Of a DNA stretch of 28,494 bases, positions 1 through 7,745 are shown in pieces (within the stretch, counting starts at the first letter, position 1; each line of letters opens with the position of its first letter). This DNA comes from an uncultured Pseudomonas sp. (GTDB lineage Bacteria > Pseudomonadota > Gammaproteobacteria > Pseudomonadales > Pseudomonadaceae). The notes beneath the pieces were generated by a model. The model had not been told where the DNA came from. It was given only the letters and a program-made list of their open reading frames with translations, and did no database searches. The translations under genes were made by a program, and so were the position numbers. Location: the NCBI RefSeq assembly GCF_946885885.1, contig NZ_CAMPHN010000048.1, forward strand, positions 1 to 28,494. The letters run 5' to 3'.

Positions 1-1
1 C

Positions 2-349
2 ATCCTGCTGATCGGCATCGTCAAGAAGAACGCGATCATGATGATCGACTTCGCCCTCGACGCCGAACGCAACCAGGGCATGGCGCCCGAGGCGGCGATC
101 TATCAGGCGGCATTGCTGCGCTTCCGGCCGATCCTGATGACCACCCTGGCGGCGCTGTTCGGCGCCGTGCCGCTGATGCTCGCCACGGGCTCCGGCGCTG
201 AGCTGCGCCAGCCGCTGGGTCTGGTGATGGTCGGCGGTTTGCTGGTCAGCCAGGTGCTGACGCTGTTCACCACGCCGGTGATCTACCTGTACTTCGACCG
301 GCTGTCGCGGCGCCTTGGCGGGCGCAGCGCGGCGGGGGTGGAGGCGTGA
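2..349 (+). CDS. muxB: RND efflux pump inner-membrane subunit, 3' end (MuxB/MdtB-like)
   Basis: This is the C-terminal end of a resistance-nodulation-division transporter, a proton-driven inner-membrane pump that works with a periplasmic adaptor and an outer-membrane channel. The gene enters from the left edge, so only about 115 residues are visible. They include the typical [14 protein letters not shown] segment, the [11 protein letters not shown] motif, and the last two membrane helices ending in [11 protein letters not shown]. The same motifs recur at the end of the next gene, so two RND pumps sit in tandem. In Pseudomonas that arrangement is known for muxA-muxB-muxC-opmB (mdtABC in enterics). 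The symbol rests on this context and on a partial protein; the start and the muxA adaptor lie outside the window. Confidence 0.85.
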   Translation: MLLIGIVKKNAIMMIDFALDAERNQGMAPEAAIYQAALLRFRPILMTTLAALFGAVPLMLATGSGAELRQPLGLVMVGGLLVSQVLTLFTTPVIYLYFDRLSRRLGGRSAAGVEA

Positions 350-443
350 ACGCCAGCGGCAAGCGGCAAGCGGCAAGCCGCAAGATAAGAGCGGTTCGGG
401 TTTCAGCTTGTAGCTTGTGGCTTGCAGCTTGGAGCTCGCTCCT
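350..443 (+). repeat. Imperfect inverted repeat made of two 7-bp tandem arrays, between muxB and muxC
   Basis: The spacer holds four 7-bp units of the AGCGGCA type (355-382) and, after about 20 bases, four units of the AGCTTGT type (405-432). The CAAGC core of each left unit can pair with the GCTTG core of each right unit, so the two arrays can form a long imperfect hairpin. The right arm includes the GGAG ribosome binding site (431-434) of the following gene. This could tune translation or transcript stability of the second pump gene, which is inference. Similar GCTTG-rich spacers occur in other pseudomonads as far as I recall. Confidence 0.7.
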
Positions 444-3400
444 ATGAACCTGTCCGCGCCTTTTATCCTGCGGCCGGTCGCCACGTTGCTGCTGAGCCTG
501 GCGATTGTGCTGCTCGGCGGCGTCAGCTTCGGCCTGTTACCGGTGGCGCCGCTGCCGAAGATGGATTTTCCGGCGATCACCGTGCAGGCCAGCCTGCCTG
601 GCGCCAGCCCGCAGGTGATGGCGGCGACGGTGGCGACGCCGCTGGAACGTTCGCTCGGCACCATCGCCGGGATCAGCGAGATGACCAGCCGCAGCAGCCA
701 GGGCAGTACCCGCATCATTCTGCTGTTTGATATCGATCGCGATATCGACGCCGCCGCCCGCGAGGTGCAGGCGGCGATCAACGCCGCGCGCAAGCTGCTG
801 CCCAGCGGCATGCGCACCATGCCCAGCTATCGCAAGGTCAATCCGTCCCAGGCGCCGATCATGGTGCTGTCGCTGACCAGCGAGGTGCTCAGCAAGGGCC
901 AGCTGTACGACGTCGCCTCGACCATCCTGGCGCAGAAACTGTCCCAGGTGAGCGGGGTCGGCGAGGTGCAGATCGGCGGCAGCTCGCTGCCGGCGGTGCG
1001 TGTGTCGTTGCAACCGCGTCTGCTCGATCAATACGGCATCGCCCTCGACGAGGTGCGCCAGGCCATCGCCGACGCCACCGGCCAGCGCCCCAAGGGTGCG
1101 GTGGAGAACGACGACCAGCATTGGCAGGTGCAGGCCAACGACCAACTGGAACGCGCCGCCGAATTCGCGCCGCTGATCATCCGTCAGGAGAACGGCGCCA
1201 GCGTGCGCCTGGGCGATGTTGCCAGCGTTGTAGACAGTGTGGAGGACCGCTACAACAGCGGTTTTTACAACGACAACGAAGCGGTGCTATTGGTGATCAA
1301 TCGCCAGTCCGGCGCCAATATCATCGAGACCATCGCCGATATCCGCGCCCAGTTGCCGGCGTTGCGCGAGGTGATTCCGGCCAGCGTCGAACTGGAAGTG
1401 GCGATGGACCGCTCGCCGGTGATCCGCGCCACCCTGCACGAAGCCGAGCGTACGCTGCTGATCGCCGTGGCCCTGGTAATCCTGGTGGTGTACGCCTTTC
1501 TCGGTCGCTGGCGCGCGGCGCTGATCCCGGCCCTGGCGGTGCCGGTGTCGCTGGTCGGCACCTTCGCCATCATGTACCTGTGGGGCTTTTCGCTGAATAA
1601 CTTATCGCTGATGGCGCTGATCATCGCCACCGGCCTGGTGGTGGACGACGCCATCGTGGTGCTGGAAAACATTTCCCGGCATATCGAGAACGGCGAGAAG
1701 CCCATGCAAGCGGCGCTCAAGGGCTCGCGCGAGGTGGGCTTCACGCTGTTGTCGATGAACCTGTCGCTGGTCGCGGTGTTCGTTTCCATCCTGTTCGTCG
1801 GCGGTATCGCCGAGCGCTTGTTCCGCGAGTTCTCCATCACCCTGGCGGTGGCGATCATCATCTCGCTGCTGGTGTCGCTGACCCTGACGCCGATGCTCTG
1901 CGCGCGCTGGCTCAAGGTTGAGGAAAAGCGCGAGCCAGGGCCCTTGCAGCGCTTCGGTGCGCGCCTGCAAACACGGGTTCTGGACGGCTACCGGCGCAGC
2001 CTGGAGTGGGCGCTGGCGCATTCCGCGCTGATGCTGTTCGGCCTGTTGGCGACCATCGGCCTCAACGTGTACCTGTATGTCGCAGTGCCGAAGACCTTTA
2101 TGCCGCAGCAGGACACCGGCCAACTGATCGGCATGATCCGTGGTGACGACGGCCTGTCGTTCCAGGTCATGCAGCCGAAGATGGAAATCTACCGCCGCGC
2201 CGTGCTCGCCGACCCGGCGGTGGAAAGCGTGGCCGGCTTTATCGGCGGCAATGGCGGGATCAACAACGCCTTTATGATCGTGCGCCTGAAACCCATCGAC
2301 GAGCGCGGCGTATCGGCCCAGGCGGTGATCGAGCGGCTGCGCAAGAGCGTGCCCAAGGTGCCGGGCGGGCGCATGTTCCTGATGCCCGACCAGGACCTGC
2401 AATTCGGCGGCCGTCAGGGGCGCAGCTCGGACAACGAATATGTGCTGCTGGCCAGCGACCTGGAGGATCTGCGCGTCTGGCTGCCGAAGGTGCGCGATGC
2501 TCTGGCGGCATTGCCGGAGTTGACCGACATCGACGCCAACGAAGGCGAGGGCGCCCAGCAAGTCAGCCTGGTGATCGACCGCGAAACCGCCAAACGCCTG
2601 GGTGTGGACATGGCGATGGTCACCTCGGTGCTGAACAACGCTTTCAGTCAGCGCCAGATCGCCACCATCTACGACAGCCTCAACCAGTACAGCGTGGTCA
2701 TGGAAGTTGACCCGCGTTATGCGCAGAGCCCCGAAGTGCTGGATCAGGTGCAGTTGATAAGCGCCGATGGCACCCGCGTACCGCTGTCCGCCTTCGCCCG
2801 TTGGGAGCGCAGCCTGGAGGAAGACCGGGTCAACCACCAGGGCCAGTTCGCTGCAGAAAACATCGGTTTCTCCCTGGCGCCGGGGGTGAGCCTGGAACAG
2901 GCCAGCGCCGCCATCGAACAGGCGGTGGCGCGAGTAGGGCTGCCGACCGAAGTGCAGGGCATGCTCGGCGGCACCGGCGGCGCCTTCCGGCAGGCGGCCC
3001 AGGGCCAGCCGCTGATGATCTTCGCCGCACTGCTGGTGGTCTATATCGTGCTCGGCGTGCTCTACGAGAGCTATATCCACCCGCTGACGATCCTCTCCAC
3101 GCTGCCCTCGGCCGGGGTCGGCGCGCTGCTGGCGATTCTGCTGGTGGGCGGCGAGTTCAGCCTGATCTCGCTGCTCGGGCTGTTCCTGCTGATCGGCGTG
3201 GTGAAGAAGAACGCGATCCTGATGATCGACTTGGCATTGCAACTGGAACGCCAGGAGCGGCTGAGCCCGGAGGAATCGATCCGCCGCGCCTGCCTGCTGC
3301 GTTTCCGACCGATCATCATGACCACCCTGGCGGCGATCCTCGGCGCGCTGCCGCTGATCCTCTCCAGCGCCGAAGGCGCGGAAATGCGCCAGCCGCTGGG

Positions 3401-3548
3401 CATCGCCATCGTCGGTGGGCTGCTGCTCAGCCAGTTGCTGACCCTCTACACCACCCCGGTGGTTTACCTGTATTTCGACCGCCTGCGCCATCGCGTCAAC
3501 CGCTGGCGCGGTGTGCGTAGCGATGCTGCCCTGGATACCCCATTATGA
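444..3548 (+). CDS. muxC: RND efflux pump inner-membrane subunit (MuxC/MdtC-like)
   Basis: A complete RND transporter of 1034 residues, the usual length of the family. The protein starts with the characteristic MNLSAPFILRPVAT and a first membrane helix (about residues 10-30). Two large periplasmic loops follow, with helix groups around residues 335-495 and 855-1020. The paired acidic residues D401-D402 in VVDDAIV match the proton-relay site of RND pumps. GVVKKNAILMIDLA and LLRFRPIIMTT near the end repeat motifs of the upstream pump. An upstream in-frame ATG at 417 exists, but ATG 444 has GGAG (431-434) at suitable spacing and gives the family N-terminus. The two pumps probably form a heteromultimeric complex as in MdtBC; the substrate range (known members export some antibiotics) cannot be read from the sequence. 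Confidence 0.93.
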   Translation: MNLSAPFILRPVATLLLSLAIVLLGGVSFGLLPVAPLPKMDFPAITVQASLPGASPQVMAATVATPLERSLGTIAGISEMTSRSSQGSTRIILLFDIDRDIDAAAREVQAAINAARKLLPSGMRTMPSYRKVNPSQAPIMVLSLTSEVLSKGQLYDVASTILAQKLSQVSGVGEVQIGGSSLPAVRVSLQPRLLDQYGIALDEVRQAIADATGQRPKGAVENDDQHWQVQANDQLERAAEFAPLIIRQENGASVRLGDVASVVDSVEDRYNSGFYNDNEAVLLVINRQSGANIIETIADIRAQLPALREVIPASVELEVAMDRSPVIRATLHEAERTLLIAVALVILVVYAFLGRWRAALIPALAVPVSLVGTFAIMYLWGFSLNNLSLMALIIATGLVVDDAIVVLENISRHIENGEKPMQAALKGSREVGFTLLSMNLSLVAVFVSILFVGGIAERLFREFSITLAVAIIISLLVSLTLTPMLCARWLKVEEKREPGPLQRFGARLQTRVLDGYRRSLEWALAHSALMLFGLLATIGLNVYLYVAVPKTFMPQQDTGQLIGMIRGDDGLSFQVMQPKMEIYRRAVLADPAVESVAGFIGGNGGINNAFMIVRLKPIDERGVSAQAVIERLRKSVPKVPGGRMFLMPDQDLQFGGRQGRSSDNEYVLLASDLEDLRVWLPKVRDALAALPELTDIDANEGEGAQQVSLVIDRETAKRLGVDMAMVTSVLNNAFSQRQIATIYDSLNQYSVVMEVDPRYAQSPEVLDQVQLISADGTRVPLSAFARWERSLEEDRVNHQGQFAAENIGFSLAPGVSLEQASAAIEQAVARVGLPTEVQGMLGGTGGAFRQAAQGQPLMIFAALLVVYIVLGVLYESYIHPLTILSTLPSAGVGALLAILLVGGEFSLISLLGLFLLIGVVKKNAILMIDLALQLERQERLSPEESIRRACLLRFRPIIMTTLAAILGALPLILSSAEGAEMRQPLGIAIVGGLLLSQLLTLYTTPVVYLYFDRLRHRVNRWRGVRSDAALDTPL

Positions 3549-4978
3549 ATGCCTCGACCCTGCGTCCGCTGTACCTCGCCATCGCCATGCTCGGCCTGGG
3601 TGCCTGCACCCTGGGCCCCGATTACCAGCGCCCGGCCATGGAAATTCCTGCCGAATTCCGCCATGCCGAGGGCTGGACCCGCGCGCAACCGGCCGATGCC
3701 CTGACCCGTGGCGCCTGGTGGGAGCTGTATGGCGATGCCGAGCTGAACGGGCTGATCGGCAAACTCAATGTCGACAACCAGAATCTCGCCGCCGCCGAGG
3801 CGCAGTACCGCCAGGCCCGCGCCCTGGTGCGCGGCGCGCGGGCGAGTTTCTATCCGAACCTGTCCGGCAGCGGCGGGGTGACGCGCTCCGGCCAGGGCAC
3901 TGGCTCCAGCAGCACCCTTGGTAGCGGTAGCACGGTGGGCAACAGCTATGAACTGGGCCTGAACGCCGCCTGGGAACTGGACCTCTGGGGCAAGCTGCGC
4001 CGCGGCCTGGCATCCAGCCAGGCCGGCGTGGATGCCAGCGCTGCCGACCTAGCCGCCGCGCGCCTCAGCTTGCAGTCCGAGCTGGCACAGAATTACCTGC
4101 AGCTGCGCGTGCTGGACGAACAGAAGCGCCTGCTCGACGCCACAGTAGCGGCCTATGCGCGGGCGCTGCGCCTCACCGAAAACCAGTACCGCGCCGGCAT
4201 AGTGCCGCGCTCCGACGTGGCCCAGGCGCAGACCCAGCTGAAAAGCACCCAGGCCCAGGCTATCGACCTGCAATGGCAGCGCGCGCAGCTGGAGCACGCC
4301 ATCGCCGTGCTGACCGGCGCCGCGCCGGGCTCGCTACGCATCGCCGTGCGCGAAGAGCTGCCGCAGCTGCCGGCGATTCCCCTGGCACTGCCCGCACAAC
4401 TGTTGCAACGCCGACCGGATATCGCCGCCGCCGAACGCCGCGTGGCGGCGGCCAATGCCGAAATCGGCGTGGCCGAGGCGGCCTGGTACCCGGACCTGAG
4501 GCTCTCGGCCAGCGGCGGCTACCGCAACAGCAGCTTCGCCGACCTGATCAGCGTGCCCAACCGTTTCTGGTCCCTGGGCCCGGCGCTGGCGCTGACCCTG
4601 TTCGACGGCGGCGCCCGCCGCGCCGAACTGGAACGGGTCGAGGCCAGCTACGATCAGACCGTGGCGCAATATCGCCAGACGGTGCTCGACGGTTTCCGTG
4701 AAGTAGAGGATTACCTGGTGCAGTTGCAGGTATTCGAGCGCGAGGCCGCGGTGCAGCAGGAGGCGTTGGCCTCCGCCCGCGAGTCCCTGCGCCTGATCGA
4801 AAACCAGTACCGCGCCGGCACGGTGGACTTCAACAGCGTGGTCAACGTGCAGGCCACCGCGTTGAACAACGAACGCACCGCCCTGAGCCTGCTCGGCAAC
4901 CGCCTGAGCGCCAGCGTGCAACTGATCGCCGCGCTGGGCGGCGGGTGGCAGCCTGGAGCTATGCCTGCCAAGCCTTAG
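3545..4978 (+). CDS. opmB: Outer-membrane efflux lipoprotein, NodT/OprM family (OpmB-like)
   Basis: This is the outer-membrane channel of the efflux operon, 477 residues long. The N-terminus is a lipoprotein signal peptide with an LGAC lipobox (residues 18-21), so C21 is the predicted acylated residue, followed by TLGPDYQRP as in OprM-type proteins. Two repeated outer-membrane efflux domains follow, marked by LTENQYRAGIVPRSDV and LIENQYRAGTVDFNSV and by LLQRRPDIAAAERRV; each repeat supplies strands and long helices to the trimeric tunnel. The start codon overlaps the muxC stop (ATGA), so translation is probably coupled. It ends in ALGGGWQPG, like the other outer-membrane channel gene at the right edge. 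The symbol is inferred from gene order. Confidence 0.92.
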   Translation: MNASTLRPLYLAIAMLGLGACTLGPDYQRPAMEIPAEFRHAEGWTRAQPADALTRGAWWELYGDAELNGLIGKLNVDNQNLAAAEAQYRQARALVRGARASFYPNLSGSGGVTRSGQGTGSSSTLGSGSTVGNSYELGLNAAWELDLWGKLRRGLASSQAGVDASAADLAAARLSLQSELAQNYLQLRVLDEQKRLLDATVAAYARALRLTENQYRAGIVPRSDVAQAQTQLKSTQAQAIDLQWQRAQLEHAIAVLTGAAPGSLRIAVREELPQLPAIPLALPAQLLQRRPDIAAAERRVAAANAEIGVAEAAWYPDLRLSASGGYRNSSFADLISVPNRFWSLGPALALTLFDGGARRAELERVEASYDQTVAQYRQTVLDGFREVEDYLVQLQVFEREAAVQQEALASARESLRLIENQYRAGTVDFNSVVNVQATALNNERTALSLLGNRLSASVQLIAALGGGWQPGAMPAKP

Positions 4979-5092
4979 TCCGTCGGAGCCCGGGTAAATA
5001 TTTCGTGAGCTAAACAGAGCGACACTGGACGTCGGCCACCCCTGAGCTAGGGTTCTAACAGAGCAATAGCGTGCGGTGACAGGGACGCATCT
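4979..5092. other. Spacer between the efflux operon and the chemosensory operon
   Basis: This 114-base gap must hold the end of the efflux transcript and, most likely, the promoter of the chemosensory operon. I see no clear hairpin with a T-run and no convincing sigma-28 or sigma-54 promoter. A short near-repeat occurs (CTAAACAGAGC at 5010-5020 and CTAACAGAGC at 5055-5064), which could be a regulator site or chance. AGGGA at 5081-5085 is the ribosome binding site of the first cheW. Confidence 0.4.
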
Positions 5093-5572
5093 ATGGACAG
5101 ATTCCAGGTGTTGCCTTTCTGGTTGGCTGAACAGCCCTTGGCGGTGGCGCTCGAACAGGTCGTGCGTGTGCTTCCGGCCTTGCAAAGCACCCCCTTGCCG
5201 GGGGCTCCCGAAACGATTTGCGGCCTGGTGAACGTGCGTGGGCGGCTGCTGCCGGTGGTCGATCTGGCGCGGCGTTTCGGTTGGGCCATGCCCGCGCTGG
5301 GCTTGTGGCAACCCTTTATCTGGCTGCGCACCAGCCAGCGCGACTTGTTGCTGCCCGTGCAGCGGGTGGCGCCGGTGAGCAGCTATGGCGCCGAGGACTT
5401 CACCCAGGCGCCAGACCCGCGGGTGCCCTCCAATTTATTGCGCGGAGTGGTGCGCAGCACCGACGGCCTGCTGCTGATCCAGGATGTCGAGCAACTGCTG
5501 AGCGAGGCCGACGAGGCCAGATTGAGCGAGCTAATGGCGAACGGCGAGGGCACGGCCGATGCCGCGAACTGA
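5093..5572 (+). CDS. CheW-like coupling protein (WspB-like position)
   Basis: A 159-residue single-domain CheW protein, which links receptors to the CheA kinase in cytoplasmic or membrane-bound arrays. The recognisable core is the segment with VEQVVRVLP-type beta strands, then CGLVNVRGRLLPVVDLARRF at about residues 43-62, the typical CheW receptor/kinase-binding turn. The protein is short, as is WspB of P. aeruginosa (about 170 residues). It opens an operon with the Wsp order CheW-CheR-CheW. The start is supported by AGGGA eight bases upstream. The next gene starts inside its last codons. The Wsp-like assignment is from gene order; the sequence alone says only CheW. Confidence 0.88.
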   Translation: MDRFQVLPFWLAEQPLAVALEQVVRVLPALQSTPLPGAPETICGLVNVRGRLLPVVDLARRFGWAMPALGLWQPFIWLRTSQRDLLLPVQRVAPVSSYGAEDFTQAPDPRVPSNLLRGVVRSTDGLLLIQDVEQLLSEADEARLSELMANGEGTADAAN

Positions 5573-7127
5573 GCCCGCATGTTCGCCGCAGTTGCTGATT
5601 GCCCTCCATAACAAAGTACTGCGGCACCTGGGGATGGACTTTTCCGGCCCGCGCAGCGCCGACTTATTGCGTCGTCTGCACCTGTTGGCGGTGGAGCAGG
5701 AGGTGGTCGATTTCGACATCTGGCTGCGCGAACTGGCCTTCGCCACCTGGGACCGGTCCCTGTTACAGACCCTGATACCGGCATTCACCGTCGGCGAAAC
5801 CTACTTCCGTCGCGATGCCGAGGCGTTCGACTGGTTGGCCAGCCACCACTTGGGGCCGTTGCTGGCGCGCCGCAGGCAGGCGGGGCAGCGCAGCCTGCGT
5901 TTATGGAGTGCGGGCTGCTGCACCGGCGAGGAAGCCTACAGCCTGCTGTTTCTGGTCGATCAGTTGCTCGGCGCGGAGCGCGACAGTTGGTCGTTGGAAA
6001 TCGTCGCCAGCGATCTCAATACGGCGTTTCTCGCCCAGGCCGAGCAGGGCCTGTATGGTGCCAATGCCTTTCGCCGCAACGAAAACCAGTTCCGCAACAA
6101 GTACTTCCAGGCCGAGGGGCGTCTGTGGCGGGTGCGGCCGACCTGGAGCGGGCGCATTCGTTTTATCCAATACAATCTGGCCGACGGCGCACAGCCCTGT
6201 CCGATGCTCAGCGCCGACCTGATTCTGTGTCGCAATGTCCTGATGTATTTCTCGGCGAGTCGTGCGACCGCCGCATTACGCCGGCTGCTTGCCAGCCTCG
6301 CCCCGGAAGGATTGTTGTTGCTCAGCGCCGTCGAGGCCGGCATCGCCACCCAGAGCGGTCTCACTGGACGCTGGGCCGGCTGTAATTACGCGTTGTACAG
6401 CGGCACCTTGCAAAACCGGCCCCCTCAAAAAAGCGTCGAACTGCTGCGTGCGCCTCTCAGCCTGACTGTACCGCCGGCATTCAGCGCGCCTTCGGCTACG
6501 CCCTTGGTTGCACCAGACGCCAGACTGACCAAGCAGCCGGTTGCCGCCACGCCCAACCGCACAGAGCAGGAAGAAAAGCCTATCGTCGCGCCGAAGGGCA
6601 TTGCCGAAGGGCTCTGGCACCAGGCGCAGGATGCTTTCAACCAAGGCCGCTCCGCCGCGGCCCGCGACACCCTGTTGGCCTACCTGGCCTGCGCCGGTTT
6701 GAATCATGCGCAGCAGCACCAGGCCTGTCTGCTGCTCGCCAGGAGTTGGGCGGACCAACAACACTTCGACGAAGCCCAGGATTGGCTGCAACGCGCCTTG
6801 TCGCTGGATCCGGCTTCGGCCACCGCTTATTGGCTGCTGGCGCAACTGGCGCAGCAGAGCGGCGACCAGCAGGCAGCGCTGCTCGGGCTGCAGAAGTGTC
6901 TCTACCTGGATGCCGGGTTCATCCTCGCCTACTTCCTCCAGGCGCGCCTGCTACTCGCACAAGGCCAGGGGCAAGCCGGTGATAAAGCCTTGCAGGTGTG
7001 CCGGCAACTACTCGAGAGCCAGGACCGGGAAGCCCCGGTGCCGCACGGCGACGGCATCAGCTGCGCGCAGTTACTGCGCCTGTGTGAGCAGTTACAGGAG
7101 CAACGACACCCATGTCCGAACCCGTGA
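5559..7127 (+). CDS. CheR methyltransferase with C-terminal TPR repeats (WspC-like)
   Basis: A chemoreceptor glutamate methyltransferase of 522 residues that uses S-adenosylmethionine to adapt the MCPs. The catalytic half (about residues 10-290) has FTVGETYFRRD, the SAM-binding motif WSAGCCTGEEAYS (W116-S128) and ADLILCRNVLMYF. A proline/alanine-rich linker (about 290-340) leads to a helical region of TPR-like repeats (about 345-500), including FDEAQDWLQRALSLDPASA. Flagellar CheR proteins are about 270-290 residues and lack this tail, whereas WspC and FrzF carry TPRs. The start overlaps the end of cheW by 14 bases, with GCGAGGG eight bases upstream, which implies coupled translation. The TPR region probably localises the enzyme or restricts it to these receptors, which carry no NWETF-type tether at their ends. 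Confidence 0.92.
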   Translation: MPRTEPACSPQLLIALHNKVLRHLGMDFSGPRSADLLRRLHLLAVEQEVVDFDIWLRELAFATWDRSLLQTLIPAFTVGETYFRRDAEAFDWLASHHLGPLLARRRQAGQRSLRLWSAGCCTGEEAYSLLFLVDQLLGAERDSWSLEIVASDLNTAFLAQAEQGLYGANAFRRNENQFRNKYFQAEGRLWRVRPTWSGRIRFIQYNLADGAQPCPMLSADLILCRNVLMYFSASRATAALRRLLASLAPEGLLLLSAVEAGIATQSGLTGRWAGCNYALYSGTLQNRPPQKSVELLRAPLSLTVPPAFSAPSATPLVAPDARLTKQPVAATPNRTEQEEKPIVAPKGIAEGLWHQAQDAFNQGRSAAARDTLLAYLACAGLNHAQQHQACLLLARSWADQQHFDEAQDWLQRALSLDPASATAYWLLAQLAQQSGDQQAALLGLQKCLYLDAGFILAYFLQARLLLAQGQGQAGDKALQVCRQLLESQDREAPVPHGDGISCAQLLRLCEQLQEQRHPCPNP

Positions 7128-7717
7128 ACGACCCGGCCCGCTGGGCGCAGCTGCACGAGCGTCTGGCCGAATTCGAGCGGCGCTTGCTCGAAGGCTTCGC
7201 TATCGCCCCCGAAGAACGCGCCGCACGTCTGCACGAACGCAGCCGCGAATGGGCGCGCATGGCCGAAGAACAAGCGCCCACGGACGAGTTCGAAGTGCTG
7301 CGCTTCGGCATCAGCGGCGAGCTGTACGCGATCGCCAGCGAACATGTCGCCCAGGTGCTGCCGCTGAGCCAGTACACCCCCTTGCCGAACACCCCGGCGT
7401 ATGTGCTGGGCATCGTCAATGTGCGCGGGCGGATCGTCTCGGTGCTGGATTTACGGGTGCTGTTCGAACTGCCGGTCGACAGCCTCTCGGAGCGCAATTT
7501 CCTGCTGATCCTGCAAAGCCCGGAGATGGAATTCGGTGTGTTGATCGACCGTGTACTGGGCATCGCGCAGATCCGCCGCGATGCCCTGCAAAAGGCGCCG
7601 AGCAACCTCACCGGCGTGCGCGCGAACTATCTGCTCGGAGTGACCGCCGAGCAAGCCACGGTGCTCGACGGCGCACGCCTGCTGGGCGACCCCGATTTAC
7701 CCGTGATGGCCGAGTAA
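7112..7717 (+). CDS. Second CheW-like coupling protein (WspD-like)
   Basis: A 201-residue protein with a helical N-terminal extension of about 55 residues (RWAQLHERLAEFERRLLEG and after), then a full CheW domain. The domain holds FEVLRFGISGELYAI, the signature GIVNVRGRIVSVLDLRVLF, and the closing GVTAEQATVLDGARLL. A Wsp operon has two CheW proteins, the second (WspD) being longer, which fits here. The gene starts 16 bases before the end of cheR, with AGGAG at 7096-7100 as the likely ribosome binding site. Having two couplers suggests that the two receptors or two array positions use different adaptors, which is inference. Confidence 0.9.
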   Translation: MSEPVNDPARWAQLHERLAEFERRLLEGFAIAPEERAARLHERSREWARMAEEQAPTDEFEVLRFGISGELYAIASEHVAQVLPLSQYTPLPNTPAYVLGIVNVRGRIVSVLDLRVLFELPVDSLSERNFLLILQSPEMEFGVLIDRVLGIAQIRRDALQKAPSNLTGVRANYLLGVTAEQATVLDGARLLGDPDLPVMAE

Positions 7718-7745
7718 TGCATTAACGCCAAGGAGATTCACCCGC

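Noticed and set aside
355..436. Short tandem arrays considered as a CRISPR or minisatellite
   Set aside because: Units are 7 bases with no spacers, and the two arrays are inverted copies; a hairpin spacer explains them better.
1602..3491. 629-codon open frame antisense to the muxC-like gene
   Set aside because: It runs opposite a certain RND gene, has a composition of His/Gln/Ala/Arg typical of antisense reading in GC-rich codons, and shows no domain or ribosome binding site.
4979..5092. Possible sigma-28 or sigma-54 promoter before the chemosensory operon
   Set aside because: No match to TAAA-N15-GCCGATAA or to GG-N10-GC spacing was convincing.
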